The notes: generated from the letters alone by a model not told the origin. A stretch of 64,000 bases of DNA from Nephrocerus scutellatus (GCA_947095585.1 OX352762.1:112746930-112810929), one strand, 5' to 3'. Shown: positions 23,412-35,107, numbered from the stretch's first letter. Numbers and translations are program-made.

Positions 23412-24762
23412 CGACATCTGCTTCTTTGTACCGACCCATAGCACTTATATCCATTCCTTCCAATGACATGGAATCGTTGATCAATTTTCTGCTTATGAAA
23501 TATCTTGAAACTAACGAAATCCTTTGTGGCCGGTAGTACGGATTTCGTATGCAACGTTCTACTGGTGATTTGATATATCTATATCTTACCGAACAGTGGA
23601 ATCCGCTTTACATCAATTTGGTGAAAACAAAGCTGTTGCCCTCGATATTTCCAAGGAATTTGACAGAGTTTGGCATCAAGCTCCTTTGTCCAAAATGCGT
23701 GCTTATGGAGTCGATGAAAAACTGCTTCATTGAATTTGAAGCTATCTTTTGGGCCGATCAATTCAAGTTGTCTTGGACTAAAATACATCACATAATTGCT
23801 GGCGTACGCCAGGGCTCTGTTTTGTCCCCGATATTCTTTCTCATTTTTATAAATGATCTATTATTTGTGACGTCTAATCCAACCCAACATTTCGCTGACT
23901 ACAGTACTCTCAGCTTCTCATATAACTTTGAGGAACGTCTCTTCACTTCTTATGTACAACGCAAACAACCATGTATGTTAAGCACGTTAAATTCTGACCT
24001 AGACAGCATAATAAAATGGAGAGAAAACAATCGAGTAGAATTTAACGCTTCCCAAACCCAATGCTGTCTCCTGTCGTTTAAACAAATCCTAAATCCAATG
24101 CCATTATCCATGAATGGCACTTGCATCGAGGAATCTAAAAAACTCGCAATTCTCGGTATATGCATTGACGACAAGCTTCGTTGATCCACATATTCGCCGT
24201 CGCCAAAAATGCTGCGAAATGTTAATGTTTTCGAAGCAGGTGAAAGAAATATTTCACTACCTCTAATTTGGCTACTATCTACAAGACTTTCATTCGCCCT
24301 ATACTTGAGTACAATTGTCCTTTATACTTTGGTGCGCCTATAACTACCTTGCATCAGCTAGATAGGAATACAAAACGGTGCGATAAAACTTATCGGTGAC
24401 GTAAACATTGCGAAATTAATAGATTGGCTTGAACACCGCAGGAAAGTTTCCTGCTGGTCACTATTTTATCGCTTCTCCCACTTGTTCAAAAGAAATAGCC
24501 AGATGCTTGGCACCCCTTCTTGATTCTAACCGCAATACTCGTGATGCCCTGAATGCTAATCACTTTGGAGGTAAAGTGATCGCATCTTCGGACGTACAGT
24601 TAATTTCAGAGATTCGTTCTTCACTATAGTCCAGAGGCATTTCATCCCCAACCTCATAGACATCTCCTCTTTTCTCGTCTTTTTCCTTAACACCCACACT
24701 GTGCCCATAACCGAGCATGGTGTGAACCCCTTTTCGCGTGCGTAAATTATAAAAACAAATGG
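23412..24762 (+). mobile_element. Jockey-like LINE inside RTE
   Basis: Starts near TSASLYRPIALISI and MESLINFLLMKYLETNEIL, then after a stop YGFRMQRSTGDL. The palm blocks are IIAGVRQGSVLSPIFFLIFI with NDLL, and HFADYSTLSFSY, where the second aspartate of FADD is lost. Next come WRENNRVEFNASQTQCCLLS, MNGTCIEESKKLAILGICID, and the C-terminal LAPLLDSNRNTRDALNANHF. The 3' part contains ACACCCACACTGTGCCC and ends GCGTGCGTAAATTATAAAAAC at about 24762, matching the other Jockey ends here. The central palm frame is open over 211 codons but contains frameshifted core residues. The 5' end is truncated in the RT. Confidence 0.88.
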
Positions 24763-24949
24763 AAACTCCCCGTCTGCCCAAGTATGATGTAAAAACCAGA
24801 AAGTATGAACGACAAAATAGGTCTGGAGCCGTATTGTCACTTATTTGGGAACACTAATGATAATGGTCATTGCGAGAACAAGGTTTGCGCGTTAGAATAT
24901 CCAAAAAGCAATCCGGGTAGCTCCTGATTAAGACCACATAGATAGACAG

Positions 24950-25232
24950 TGGGCGCCATGACTCAGTGGAAATGCGCATGGCTACTGAGCAGGAGGTTCG
25001 TGTTTCGAATCCCAGTAACACCAAAAGTACGGTGTCCCACCTCTCGCAAATGGGTGACAAACGTTCCGAGAGTAATAACTTGTCACGGAAAGCTTTTCAA
25101 TTCGCCGTTCGGATCCGGCCTTAAATTGTAGGTTCCTTCCATTTGTGTCCAAAAATATATATGCCCAACACAAAAAGTCGCGAGAAGCTAGGCCTTGGGC
25201 CGCAATGGTTTGTCGCACCGAATATTATTATT
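24950..25232 (+). mobile_element. tRNA-derived SINE, full-length copy with target duplication
   Basis: Flanked by a perfect 9-bp direct repeat GATAGACAG at 24941-24949 and 25233-25241, which fixes both ends and a length of 283 bp. It starts TGGGCGCCATGACTCAGTGG (box A region). Box B is TTCGAATCCC near 25013-25022. The body includes CACCTCTCGCAAATGGGTGA, CTTGTCACGGAAAGCTTTTC and GTCGCGAGAAGCTAGGCCTT. It ends CACCGAATATTATTATT. The host DNA on both sides is RTE endonuclease sequence that becomes continuous when one repeat is removed. This is the reference copy for the family. Confidence 0.93.
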
Positions 25233-25556
25233 GATAGACAGCTGCTACAATCCGAATCTGATAACGGAGCAAAAGTACCGAGGAGCCAACATCGACTCAT
25301 ACGCTATCTTGTTGGTAAACTGCTCTTAGCGTGATTGAATCAACAAGAGATACTGCATTCGCGAGACCAGAAACAATACGGTCTAGCTTGGAAAGTCTTT
25401 TGCGGAAGTATTTATGAAACATTATGACTATAGCATGGCAGGTTACGCTTACGCTGGAAGGATAGCGAAGACCAAGACACCCAAATTGATTAACACCTGC
25501 TCGAAATTGGAACACATTTTCCGGAAGGCCAGGACTAAACACCGGTTGCGATGATT

Positions 25557-27785
25557 ATGAACGGGCGAATAGGGCGATAACAAAGTAATCGAATTTGCTA
25601 GTACTCTGCTAGCTCTATACTCTTTTGGAGAGATCTAAAAATTTCGTATCTAACAAAATCCAGATATTAAAATGCTTCGCTTCAATGCCTTTCAATCTTG
25701 CGTGTAAACAAATGACTGATTCTTGCAATCTGGTATCTCCTCTTAAAATTTGGCCTGCACGCTAAATCGGGTTAAAGTTGACACGTGTCATTGACTTCAC
25801 CTTTAAGACAATGTCAACGTCACCTCTTTTGTATTTGATTACCTTGTTAATTGCAAATGGGATAAAGGATCGCCAATAAGACCCCTAGGCAAATTTTTTC
25901 ACATATGGTATCAAGCCTCAACGTAAGTTGGAAGAAGTTGGACTGATACCTGAAGTAAATTCACTTTTTAAGAGAGGTAACTACGCAGATTTCAATTTAA
26001 TTTATAAAAAAATCAAATATTCAAATACTGTAAGAACCATTTGTGAGATGTCTTGTTGTTATAGAATTCGCCCTCACCCCTGTTGGGGTCTAGGTTCTTC
26101 TTAAAAATCCAAGCACAAGTAAAGAAATTCATAAATTTAAGTGTGCGATATTTCTGGGGAGGGATCATTCAACGGGAAACAAATGTCACTTAATGTTCGG
26201 AGTTCCTCTGAAATAAAATGTTAATTTCATAGCCTTTTTGCCAAATTGAAGATCAATGAATTCGTTCTTGCCTGTATTTGCAATTTAAGTATCTATGTAT
26301 GTACTTTTTGGCTAGCGTACAATAATAGCAATGCTGACTGTCAGCTGCTTGCGTTAACTTAATGCTGAGATAGTCAGATCATACTTATTCACACATTGGA
26401 ATTAGGATGTATCTGCGGAACATCTCTTCCAGCCATATGGAACTGATACGTACAAGCAGCTCAGGCGCGAAGCAGCACGCACAGCGTGGATGAAAGATGC
26501 CGAATCCTTAACGTTCATCATACTTTACGACTTTTCGGCGAATGCGAATGCATAAAATATGCTTTATGATTATGTGCATTATTTGTTGCAGAAACCGTAA
26601 CTATAGAATGTATGTAGTATACGGTATACTACAAATTTGATGTTTTGATATTTTCCAAGATCTTTTAAATCGAAGTGCGGCCGGCAAAGAGCGCTCTCAT
26701 CAACAGCGCACTGCGTCATCCATCAACGGAGGTTTTCGATTATTCCTCGAATAAATCAAATCGCATTTTTGCAACAAACGTTGTTCATCATACATCCGAT
26801 GCGTAGCCTATGTATTTTAGCTATCTGTGTGCGCATATGGCACTTGTACAGTTGGAGTGATCATCAGAATATAATTATGCGCAGCATTTATTTATAAACT
26901 TTTTATAGCTTTTTTAAGTGTTGTTTTTTGGTTTTCCGGTACATTTCTGCTCTCATCTGATACTATGAAAAGGCATATTAATACAATTTGAAAACATCCT
27001 GTTATAAGCTCCTACAAATTAAAGGATTTATAGAAATGAAAAGTGAAACTAAATGAATAAAAGAGCTTGAAATGATATATATAATATATGTCCACGCCTT
27101 GATCTCTGCCTGTCAACACTTTTTTTCCTATATTGTTGCTAGGCAATCATGACGGAGAATCTTGTCCCGGCACCAATTTTTGTAAGGCAAAATTTCAATA
27201 AACTGGATGTTTTTTGAGTTTACCAAAAATTGACAATGTCACTTGTTGTTTTTGAGAAACAATTCTTTCTACGAGGACTTTGTTTTGAAAGCATTTTATC
27301 CGAATATTGGCTACATTGCAAAAATATTCAACATTTCTCGTCTACCTCATCAGGATATTTGCTTGATAAATCTATTTTTATTATTAGGCAACTGCCAGTA
27401 GGGTTCTGTGTTTCTTTTTGAAATGAAAATGAAATGAAATTCCTAAAAACTTGGCCTTAATGTCTCAAAAAGTCCACTTAAACGAAAAACATTTGAAAAA
27501 AATCGACGAGGCATTAATGTGTTCTCAGTGAACTAAGTGAGCTTAGGTATGCAGTTTTATAATAATGACCCTGTGACATCTGCTCCATCCTTAAATTTGT
27601 ACTATATAATATACAAGAGTTGGTCTGTCTCGTAAGTGAAATTATAGCTTAAATAATATTTCAAAAGAACACTTCATGTGTATTAATATCCGCAAATTCA
27701 CTAACCAAGCAAACCCGATTCACAACGATTCACAACGAGTTCCCTTTCATACTTCAGTTACGATAATTCCTGCAATGCATCTCTA
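25557..27785. other. AT-rich DNA, no gene seen
   Basis: More than 2 kb without recognisable coding sequence or shared repeats. Short frames such as that near 27230-27421 have no recognisable domain. This is one of the few element-free stretches. Confidence 0.5.
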
Positions 27786-28710
27786 TTTTTAAATTCTCTA
27801 TATTAACTTCACTTGCCCGTGGGTCGTCGGTCGTCGGTCGGTCGTCGGTCGGTCGTCGGTCGGTCGTCGGTCGTCGGTCGGTCGTCTGTCGTGGATTCTT
27901 GCGATCAATTTTTAACCCACTTCCCATGGCCCGATTTTATTGAAATTTTGCACACATGTGTATTTCCGGAGACAACACTTTCTATTAAATTTTGAGGCCC
28001 CTCGGGCTGCGGGGTCGGGGGGCTCCCAAACAAAAATTTTAAAAAATTTACCCGATTTTCTTCAAATTTTACACACATGTGTATACCCAATAAACAATAC
28101 TTTTTCGAAAATTTGGTAGTGATCGGGTCCCGGGTTCGGCCGCAAGGCCCTTATACATTTTTTAAATATCTGTACTGGCATCAGATATTCGTCGCCCTTT
28201 AAGGACTGTGTGCGGTGTGTGCTGCGCAGTCGGCTGCGCTGCATGGTTTTGGTGGTGGTGGAGAGAGAGAGAGAAATCTTAGCGCACGCACAAATGAACC
28301 CAGCAAATGAAACGAGACATACATGTTTTATGCTTACTTCAACTTACATTTTTATTTACTGAATTGTATTTTTATTGATGTCGTTTTTTTTGTTGTCGAT
28401 ATCAACTTACAGATAGAACAACAAGTTTTCACAATATTCTGTCATTTGGCGTTTTCATAAATTAGTTCAGAGCAGTCAAAGAGTTCTCAAGATAAATGTT
28501 CGTGTTTCTTATTTGCTCAGAGTATGAGCGTGCTCTAAGTGCTCAGAATAAAATGATCTGAGCTTTTTCAATTTTAACATCTGATGTCAAATGTTTGTTT
28601 CGATGATTTTCTTCTACAATAAAAAAAATTGGCCCAGGATCGAGGGGCTCCCATATCAATTTCTGCGATTAGAGAATTTAGATGAAAAATTTTAATTTTT
28701 ATGGGTTGTT
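27786..28710 (+). mobile_element. Tandem-repeat element, copy B
   Basis: Starts TTTTTAAATTCTCTATATTA, then ACTTCACTTGCCCGTGGG and a GTCG/GTCGGTCG minisatellite of about 70 bp. Two repeat units related to copy A follow (CACACATGTGTATTTCC, CACACATGTGTATACCC). Then comes about 500 bp of unique filler with TGGTGGTGGTGG and GAGAGAGAGAGA runs, and the right end GATTAGAGAATTTAGATG with palindrome AAAAATTTTAATTTTT. It is directly followed by copy C. Frames across the GTCG run translate to Arg/Ser/Val repeats and are not genes. Confidence 0.85.
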
Positions 28711-29627
28711 TTTTTAAATTCTCTATATTAACTTCACTTGCCCGTGGGTCGTCGGTCGGTCGTCGGTCGGTCGTCGGTCGGTCGTCGGTCGGTCGTCTGT
28801 CGTGGATTCTTGCGATCAATTTTTAACCCACTTCCCATGGCCCGATTTTATTGAAATTTTGCACACATGCGTATTTCCGGAGACAACACTTTCTATTAAA
28901 TTTTGAGGCCCCTCGGGCTGCGGGGTCGGGGGGCTCCCAAACAAAAATTTTAAAAAATTTACCCGATTTTCTTCAAATTTTACACACATGTGTATACCCA
29001 ATAAACAATACTTTTTCGAAAATTTGGTAGTGATCGGGTCCCGGGTTCGGCCGCAAGGCCCTTATACATTTTTTAAATATCTGTACTCGCATCAGATATT
29101 CGTCGCCCTTTATGGACTGTGTGCGGTGAGTGCTGCGCAGTCGGCTGCGCTGCATGGTTTTGGTGGTGGTGGAGAGAGAGAGAGAAATCTTAGCGCACGC
29201 ACAAATGAACCCAGCAAATGAAACGAGACATACATGTTTTATGCTTACTTCAACTTACATTTTTATTTACTGAATTGTATTTTTATTGATGTCGTTTTTT
29301 TTGTTGTCGATATCAACTTACAGATAGAACAACAAGTTTTCACAATATTCTGTCATTTCGCGTTTTCATAAATTAGTTCAGAGCAGTCAAAGAGTTCTCA
29401 AGATAAATGTTCGTGTTTCTTATTTGCTCAGAGTATGAGCGTGCTCTAAGTGCTCAGAATAAAATTATCTGAGCTTTTTCAATTTTAACATCTGATGTCA
29501 AATGTTTGTTTCGATGATTTTCTTCCACAATAAAAAAAAATGGCCCAGGATCGAGGGGCTCCCATATCAATTTCTGCGATTAGAGAATTTAGATGAAAAA
29601 TTTTAATTTTTATGGTTTGTTTTTTTG
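28711..29627 (+). mobile_element. Tandem-repeat element, copy C (duplicate of B)
   Basis: Same structure as copy B, in direct tandem. Beyond the minisatellite the offset is a constant 911 bp, and only a handful of single-base differences were seen, for example CTGGCATC against CTCGCATC and TTTGGCG against TTTCGCG. The minisatellite is 14 bp shorter than in copy B, so the offset at the left ends is 925 bp. Confidence 0.85.
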
Positions 29628-29699
29628 CTTTTCTTGAATAGCGGCCAGCCATCAGCAGAATAGGGGAATAACACTGAATGCATCAGGTTGCAGGTAGCC

Positions 29700-31800
29700 G
29701 TAACTATCACTGACTGGTCGAAGTTCGATCAAACCTCCACGTGGTGGCCGCTGGTAATATTCCTTTAATACAGGAAAAGCTTAATGATCAAATTAAGGTT
29801 GGCACGAGGCCAATAACATCACCACGCAAGACATCATGTGGTAGGGGTGGGATTTCTAGTCAGCCCACAGTTATCGCCTTTAAAGCTGTAAATAAACGAC
29901 TATGTACCCTTCGCGTGCTGGGCAGATTTTAAAACATAACCCTCATAAACATACACGCACTTACAGAGGATTCCCCAGATCATGAAAAAGAAGAATTATT
30001 TTAAACAGTCGAACGGGAACTCCATGCCTCCCCTCAATATGAAGTAAAAATCATTCTGTAGGATATGAATATAAAAATAGGTATGGAGCCAGTATTCAGG
30101 CAGTAAGCACATTGGCACCCATGGTTTACACGAGAACTCTCATGATAATGGACAACAAGTCATAAAGATGGCAGCAAGCAGTGATTTGGTCGTTGCGAGC
30201 ACAAGGCTTGCGCGTAAAAATACCCACAAAGCCACCTGGGTATCTCCTGATGGAGCACTTCGCAAACAGATAGACCATGTGTTGACAGAACGCCGCCATA
30301 ATCCGAATAGATGGCGGTACGAACGTACTGAGGTGCCAACGTCGATTCGGATTGGTATGGTGCTCTGAGCGCGGATTGTAGCATCACGAATGACTACATT
30401 AGAATAATCAGATTCGAGATAACACGGCTACCCTTCGCAACGAAGACACCAGAAACTACTACAGTCAAGCGTTGGGACTCGACCTAAATGCAGGGATAGT
30501 AAGTCATGGGGCTGAGATGTCGGTCGTAGAAGAGAAATGGACACGCCTTAAGAATACTGCCATTAGTACTGCTGACTCCATCTTAGGTAGTAGTCTTAGA
30601 GAATGGAACAACTGGTTCGATCACCGAATGTAATCTTGCGATTGAACGTAAAAATTTTGCTTACCGAGCAATGCAATAATCTCATAGAACGCGGGCACGC
30701 GAAGAAGAATATAAAGAGCTCAGAAGATATGAAAAAACAGTTCAACGGCGAAAGAAAACAGCCTGGGAAAAAAATCTTGTCCGTAAACCAGAACAATACA
30801 GAGAGCAAGGACCGCACCAGGCGCGGAAGTTCTACCAAAGAGTCCACGGTATGACGCAATACACCGCGTTGTACATACTGCAAAACAAAGAGGGTAATCT
30901 GATCGCCCATCTCAAAGGAAACTTAGAGCGATGGAAAGAGCACTTTCATGACTTCCTAAATGGCCCAGCTACACTAATGACCGAAGACCTCACTATGCTG
31001 CCGCAATCAAGCATAGACGAAGTAAACAGAGCGATAAATCGGCTCAAAAATAATAAGGCCTCGGGATCAGATGGCATCCCATCGAAGCAGATTAAATCAG
31101 GAGGTCCCGCAATACACCAAGCAATTCATAAACTAATAGTGCAAGTATGGGAGGAAGAAGCGATGACAGAAGACTGGCGAAGAGGCATCCTGTGCCCCAT
31201 ACATAAGAAAGGAAATATCACAACATGCAGCAATTATCGGGGTATAACATTGTTGAGTACCGCATATAAGTTTTCCTCCTCTATTCTTTAAAAAATCGTA
31301 GCCCAATTATTAGAATTATTTTTATATAAAGCATAGCCAGAGTAGAACTTTACCTATAAAGCCATGAGAGGATTCGGCATCCCAAATAAACTGACACGAC
31401 TATGTAGGTTGACCATGAACAAGTTTATAAGATAAGTAAAAATATCCGGATCACTATTAAGCCCATTCAACGGGCTCTTAAATGGGGATGGACTGGACTG
31501 CGTCCTCTTCAACCTGGCGTTGGAGAAAGTGATCCGAGACTTAACGGCGAGAGGTACAATCCTCTATAAGTCCATTCATATACTGGCTTACACAGACGAC
31601 GTTGACGAAAATCATTTGCTGTCGTGTTCCATAAGACAGCGAGCCTACGCTCGAAGGATGTCAAAGACCAGGACGCCCAGAGTTTAGGGATGCAAAACTG
31701 GATCACATCAGCTCAAAATTGGGTCAGGTGGAGAGATTTTTTGCAGGAGGCTAGGAACGGACCCTGGTTGTAGAGCCAAATATGATGATGATGATAAATA
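29700..31800 (+). mobile_element. RTE-like LINE, long decayed copy
   Basis: Colinear remnants of the whole pol. Endonuclease at 29741-30370: VNKRLCTLRVLGRF, then MAASSDLVVASTRLARKNTH, KATWVSPDGALRKQIDHVL and ERRHNPNRWRYERTEVPT. A linker follows at 30400-30850. The palm start at 30851-31290 has NRLKNNKASGSDGIPSKQIK, EDWRRGILCPIHKKGNITTC and SNYRGITLLSTAYKF. A decayed palm with LYKSIHILAYTDDVDENHL follows; YADD has become YTDD, and the sequence jumps into the C-terminal region. The 3' end TGTAGAGCCAAATATGATGA is followed by (TGA)n. The FIDF block is deleted. It is inactive but useful as a map of element order. Confidence 0.88.
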
Positions 31801-32987
31801 AAACACACAATGAAGGACTCTTAATTTCGAAACAGATTAAAACGCGTATTTTAGAAACAGTCTAGTTTGTGATCTAGCACATCTCTCTATTAAAACGTGG
31901 TTGATTTCGAAAAAATCCTTCTTTTAGAAACAGATTCCTCCACATTTCAAATAAGGCTGGAATAAATATTTCTAACTTTTCTTGTGCTCTCAGTCAAGAA
32001 TTTTTTGATTTTGTAATTGTAAGAACTTTTCTGCCCTTCTTTGTCTGTCATAAAGTGATTTTCGTTTTATTAAATTGTATAATAAGAGAAATATCAATGG
32101 CTTTAGTTTAATACATAATTTGCCTTATATTCTAGACACTTTTGGGTCGTTTTAAATAACTTTTCCTTTATCAGAATTCCACTCCTCGCCATTGAAGTGA
32201 GCAAACACCAGAAAACTCGATGGGAAAACTGATATTGCCTTCATCGATCGCCTCAAGTATAAACTATTAATGTGTTAACATTAATTTTAACTTAAATCGA
32301 TTATTGCTAACACATTAGAAAAATTCTCACGCAATGATTCAGATAAAACAGTTCCCTATTTAATCTTCGCGATATTAAAAGAACAATGACAAATTATAGA
32401 ATCGTAATTAATGATGTTATAAGTGGTGTTTAATATATTGCTCAACCCTTAGAGCCATATTGAATACATTATATACATTTCGCCTAAGCATTTCGCTCTG
32501 GCTCGTCTCGTCGAAGTCTACGAACTGTGCTTCGATGCATTACAAATGCGAACATTACAAGTATTAAATTCCTGATCCATCATCCACAAAGAAACAGAAA
32601 CAACACCGATTGTGTTCACGCTCGCGCTTCAATCTTATTTGACTACCAAACTTAACATTATTTGATGGTTTGGTTCTGGTGCTATTTGGTTGCTTCATGT
32701 ACTACGTCCATACTGCATATTGGAATTTAATTATTAAAAGCTAAAACAAATGGTTAAGACAATCATTAATCAATGAATGAACTGAATGAATTTAAAATTT
32801 GTAATGAATAGCAGCATTTCAATTATTGTATAGGTATAAAATGTGTACGTGTATGAGTGTATATGAGTAATGTACTGACATACTACCTATATTCAACCAG
32901 TGGACATACAGATTTAGTTTTATTGTATAAGACCGAGAGATTTTGGGAATTTTTCAAAAAAAAAAAAGTAGAAACAAACCAATTTTA
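31801..32987. other. AT-rich DNA, no gene seen
   Basis: No coding similarity seen. An A12 tract lies near 32957-32968. Confidence 0.5.
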
Positions 32988-33042
32988 AACTAAATTTTCA
33001 ATTATTAATGTTTTCGATTACCGAATTATTCGAATTATATTT
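32988..33042 (+). repeat. 55-bp direct repeat, left copy
   Basis: Starts AACTAAATTT and ends in 31 bases identical to the right copy at 34443-34497 (core TTTCGATTACCGAATTATTC). Overall about 50 of 55 bases match with no gap. The pair flanks the DD41D transposon asymmetrically. Confidence 0.85.
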
Positions 33043-33340
33043 GGAATATGCTGCTTCCCATATTAATATTTTTATTAATTATTTATATGATTATAGATTA
33101 TATTTAATTAAAATTAATTTTATAATAATTTAATTAAACAAATTTTATTTATATTAACAAAACTATTAGTATACATTTATATATACTAAAATGCTTTGTA
33201 CGCTTGTAAACAATGGAACTGTCATTAGTGTACATTTGAGCGCTCTGTCATCACTGGTTTGACAGCAATGACAGTCTGAACTTGGTATCATTTCGTGGCA
33301 GTCACCCGGTATATATATAAATAATAGATATAATATTATA

Positions 33341-34438
33341 ATGGGTGATCAATTTAGAGATATCGGATGGATTTTAAATTGAAATAAAACAACAAAAATT
33401 CAAATTGATTGGACAATCTTTATTATTTTTGTTTAGAACCATTCATGACATTTATTTGTTGAAGATAGCCCCTTTCGAATGTTGGCCGAAACTGCGCCGT
33501 AGTTCGGCCATCCGTAAACACCAATTTTGAATGACTCGCTCGAGGACGTCGGTCGGTATCTCGCGAATAACATGAGTAATGTTGGCTTCCAATGCCTCAA
33601 TCGTAGCTTGTTTATCCACAAAACATTTCGACTTTACATACCCACGCAAAAAAAGTCCAAAGGTGTGATATCACACGATCTTGGAGGCCAATCCACCGGT
33701 CCGAAACGAGAGATCAATTGCTCACCGAAACGAGGACGCAGTAAATCCATTGTGTCACGGGCTGTATGGAATGTACCGCCGTCTTGTTGGAACCAAATGT
33801 CGTGGATATCACGGGCTTCAATCAATCAAAAAGTCGTTTATCATGGCGCGATAGCTTTCGCCATTCACTGTTTCATTGGCGCCAGCCTTCTCTTTGAAGA
33901 AATATGGGCCGAAGATTCCTCCAGCCCATAGGCCGCACCAAACGGTAGTTTTCAACGGATGTAATGGAAGTTCGTGAATGGCTTCGGGTTGTTCTTCAGC
34001 CCAAATACGGCAATTTTGCTTACCGACGAAGGCATTAAGCCAAAAATGGGCCTCATCACTGAACAAAATTCGGGTCCCAAAATACGGATCTTCGGCGAGT
34101 TTTTCAAGAGCCCAACGACTGAAAGTATGACGTTTTGGAAGGTCGGCCGGCTCCAATTCTTGGACTAGCTGTATTTTATACGCTCTCAAACCAATAGTGC
34201 GTTCGGTAGGACGATTATGTACACCATAAGTTGGCCTGAGCGCGCGATGAACACTTTTCACAGAGCGTCGATTTTCGTAATACAATTGTACGATTTGTAA
34301 ACGTTGTTGAGGCCTTAGTCTTTCACGATGAAATGTCAATGAATACTGAATAAAATTATGTATTTAGTTTGACAGCAGTCACGCATGACATATCAAAAAA
34401 ATCCTATTGGAAAAAGTACCTCCAATCTGATCACCCTT
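33341..34438 (-). mobile_element. DD41D-type Tc1/mariner-superfamily transposon
   Basis: Terminal inverted repeats ATGGGTGATCAATTTAGAGA (left) and AAGGGTGATCAGATTGGAGG (right, minus strand) are flanked by TA at 33339-33340 and 34439-34440, so both ends are present. The minus-strand transposase starts at 34339 (MTFHRERLRPQQRLQIVQLY). Catalytic blocks are ILFSDEAHFWLN, IWFQQDGGTFHTARDTMDLL and PPRSCDITPLDFF. Counting from QQD to LDFF leaves 41 residues between the second and third D, the spacing of the DD41D (rosa-like) group. The frame breaks near 33825, and again in the T7 run near 33645 where DFFCVGM/RGYVKSK meet. It ends at 33452. Part of the helix-turn-helix region is missing after NRPTERTIG. 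It is inactive. Confidence 0.9.
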
Positions 34439-34442
34439 TATT

Positions 34443-34497
34443 AACTAAATTTGCCACTTTTAATGCTTTCGATTACCGAATTATTCGAATTATATTT
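34443..34497 (+). repeat. 55-bp direct repeat, right copy
   Basis: Begins three bases after the TA that follows the DD41D transposon. It matches 32988-33042 in the same orientation. The left copy sits about 300 bp from the transposon, so the pair is not its target duplication. Confidence 0.85.
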
Positions 34498-35007
34498 CAT
34501 TTTTATGTATTTATTTGTTTTTTATCTTGCTCCAATCAGCTTGTCCATCATTCCATCATTGATTGATTCCTTTGGGGAGAAATAAAATTTAAACGAGAAT
34601 AACGACGCGTAAAACGCATTGAATACATCCAACACATCAGTCAGTTAAGAAGGAGTTCAGAGGGGAATACTGTAAATATTTGGTTCGGTTGGGTGCACTG
34701 CATCAGTTCACCTGTGATGAGTGTTCTAAAAATCGATTTTCTTTGCAATAAAAATGCAATTAATTTTATTTTAATGGGCTTTATGGTTTCGCTTTTGAAA
34801 ATAACGCCTTTTGAAAACTTTAATCAAATTTTATTACCATATGTGCTCTATTTGATTGCTTATTGCTTACTTTCTGTACTACATTACGTCCGTGTAAATT
34901 TATAATAGCCAGGTGGTTAGTATTTGTGCTCTTAGCGAAATAAATGTCGGCCAACAAATAAAAAATAAATATTAATAAGCAACGTAGTACAAAAACGTTA
35001 TCATGTA
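34498..35007. other. AT-rich DNA, no gene seen
   Basis: Nothing recognisable. It ends where an RTE fragment begins (TCTATCTCGATGAAAGG). Confidence 0.5.
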
Positions 35008-35076
35008 TTTCTATCTCGATGAAAGGTTCCTGTAGAGCTCTTGGGTAACTACACCACAAGTCGGTCACAAGTCCAT

Positions 35077-35107
35077 TTTTTTTTTTTTTTATAATTCGCG
35101 CACGCTT
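35077..35107 (-). mobile_element. Micro-insertion: Jockey 3' terminus plus poly(A)
   Basis: A T tract followed by ATAATTCGCGCACGCTT. On the minus strand this reads AAGCGTGCGCGAATTAT then poly(A), matching the last bases of the Jockey copies here (GCGTGCGTAAATTATAAAAA at 24.76 kb; CGTGTGTACATTATAAAAA at 62.98 kb). It is flanked by a perfect 9-bp repeat CAAGTCCAT at 35068-35076 and 35108-35116. Fewer than 20 bp of the element were copied. Confidence 0.8.

Larger units (their letters stand above)
23255..25556 (+). mobile_element. RTE-like LINE split by a Jockey LINE and a SINE
   Basis: Three RTE pieces are colinear with the copy at 29.7-31.8 kb. Piece 1 (23255-23411) is endonuclease, from CGCCCACCATTATAAGTTTT to GAAGAATTCTTTAATTCAG. 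Piece 2 (24763-24949) continues the endonuclease from AATGGAAACTCC to AGACCACATAGATAGACAG. Piece 3 (25233-25556) resumes at CTGCTACAATCCGAATCTGA, passes CGAGGAGCCAACATCGACTC, then jumps by internal deletion from the linker (AGACCAGAAACAA) to the C-terminal tail (TTTTGCGGAAGTATTTATGA). A Jockey element lies between pieces 1 and 2 and a SINE between pieces 2 and 3. The palm is absent, so this RTE was already defective or later deleted. Confidence 0.85.

Noticed and set aside
27813..27995. Arg/Ser/Val repeat protein frame
   Set aside because: It is the translation of the GTCG minisatellite of the tandem-repeat element.
33527..33931. 134-codon plus-strand frame
   Set aside because: Antisense to the DD41D transposase, whose catalytic blocks are on the minus strand.
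32988..34497. LTRs flanking the DD41D region
   Set aside because: 55 bp is too short, there are no TG/CA ends, primer site or gag/pol, and the enclosed element has its own inverted ends and TA targets.
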